Below, piece by piece: positions 5,135 to 5,614 of a stretch of 5,614 nucleotides of DNA. The notes under the pieces are model-generated. The model was not told the origin of the DNA, did no database searches, and was given only the letters and a program-made list of their open reading frames with translations. The stretch covers positions 1 to 5,614 of the forward strand of contig JALWZX010000038.1 of the NCBI GenBank assembly GCA_027002375.1, read 5' to 3'. The first letter of the stretch is position 1. Every line of letters begins with the position of its first letter. The position numbers and the translations under genes are program-made. This DNA comes from a candidate division WWE3 bacterium (lineage in GTDB: Bacteria > Patescibacteriota > WWE3 > 2-01-FULL-39-13).

Positions 5135-5614
5135 ATGACATTAATTGCAATACTAATTTTAATGTTTGCGTTGTTTGCTTTATCAAGAGTTTTTTTGCGA
5201 TATAAAGATAAACAAATTAATATATTCTCATTTGCTTTTTGGATAATAATTTGGGGTGGAATTATACTTTTTTCATTAAAACCACGATTATCAGAAAATA
5301 TATCTAAATTTTTAGGAATTGATAAGGGTACAGATGCATTATTCTTTTTAGCTATTGTGATATTGTTTTACATAGTATTCAGATTATATATAAAATTAGA
5401 TAAGCTAGACAAAGATGATATTAGTCTTGATATTGCAATTGTTCCTTATGAAAATAGAATTGTCATTCCAAAAATTGGAAAAAAAGTTTCCGTGGAAGAA
5501 GAAGGCGTTGGAGGAGCTGTTCCAAAAGCTCTCCGCTGCGTATCAAAAGATGGCAGTTCCAACTCCTTGGTTCCAGGGGATTTTTACCACGAAGCAGATG
5601 CAGCTGTATTGGCG
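5135..5614 (+). CDS. DUF2304 small membrane protein, partial, with aberrant C-terminus
   Basis: The first ~95 residues match the DUF2304 pattern: three membrane helices (about 2-20, 31-47, 67-85), the loop SRVFLRYKDK (17-26), GIDKGTDALF (61-70) and the cytoplasmic FRLYIKLDKLDKD (82-94). Such proteins, usually about 110-120 aa, are commonly encoded beside DPM1-like glycosyltransferases and are thought to anchor or assist them. The usual ending, a short basic helix of the TKLVREIAL type, is missing. Instead residues 97-118 read on into ENRIVIPKIGKKV, which resembles the N-terminal strand of a sortase catalytic domain. The last ~40 residues then come from DNA of clearly higher GC and match nothing I know. 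The reading frame stays open to the window edge at 160 codons. The N-terminal call is firm; the C-terminal part may be a fusion or an assembly artefact. Confidence 0.8.
   Translation, partial: MTLIAILILMFALFALSRVFLRYKDKQINIFSFAFWIIIWGGIILFSLKPRLSENISKFLGIDKGTDALFFLAIVILFYIVFRLYIKLDKLDKDDISLDIAIVPYENRIVIPKIGKKVSVEEEGVGGAVPKALRCVSKDGSSNSLVPGDFYHEADAAVLA
5489..5614. other. Terminal segment of different base composition
   Basis: From about 5491 to the end the sequence is roughly 52% G+C by hand count (64 of 124), against about 27% in the 90 bases before it. Codons such as GAG, CTG, CTC and CGC appear here and are scarce elsewhere. Besides the frame continuing from the DUF2304 gene, the +1 frame is open from 5484 to the end (43 codons) and reads like an ordinary protein, for example KALEELFQKLSAAYQKM. 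This suggests foreign DNA joined on, by assembly or amplification chimerism or by real recombination. Confidence 0.55.

Overview
AT-rich bacterial DNA (low GC by eye, many AT-ending codons) carrying part of a cell-surface glycan locus with an accessory stretch in its middle. The near-consensus sigma-70-type promoters (a TTGACA/TATAAT pair upstream of the minus-strand gene) argue for a bacterium rather than an archaeon. The combination of low GC, small family-2 glycosyltransferases, a DPM1-like/DUF2304 pair, little Shine-Dalgarno signal and unrecognised proteins would suit a Candidate Phyla Radiation (Patescibacteria) genome or another AT-rich lineage. That placement is an inference. TGA ends the second gene and appears to be an ordinary stop.

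Layout. 1-163: leader with a dyad hairpin (45-78) and AT-rich promoter-like DNA. 164-1096 and 1068-2153: two overlapping family-2 glycosyltransferase genes, translationally coupled. 2154-2387: two related hairpins, the second enclosed by a perfect 10-bp inverted repeat, resembling the end of an IS200/IS605-type element or a REP doublet, then a promoter. 2388-3128: an unrecognised, helical, Cys-free protein. 3129-3310: a promoter followed directly by a terminator hairpin (possible small RNA or simply a bidirectional terminator), then an orphan promoter-like repeat. 3311-4171, minus strand: an unrecognised 286-aa protein with a perfect consensus promoter. 4172-4429: divergent promoter region with a 10-bp palindrome. 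4430-5131: a DPM1-like polyprenyl-phosphate glycosyltransferase. 5135-5614: its usual small membrane partner, DUF2304, whose expected C-terminus is replaced by unrelated sequence.

How the genes fit together. The first two glycosyltransferases probably add sugars to a lipid-linked or surface glycan. The DPM1-like enzyme plus the DUF2304 protein probably makes or handles a polyprenyl-phosphate sugar donor at the membrane. The two unrecognised genes between them have strong promoters of their own and lie in a segment with repeat signatures, so they look like an accessory insertion into the glycan locus.

The observations most worth following are the 48-bp imperfect direct repeat with identical internal spacing (3273-3320 and 4366-4413) flanking the minus-strand gene, the hairpin pair with compensatory stem changes, the candidate short RNA, the predicted leaderless starts, and the abrupt composition change in the last ~124 bases, which may be an assembly chimera.
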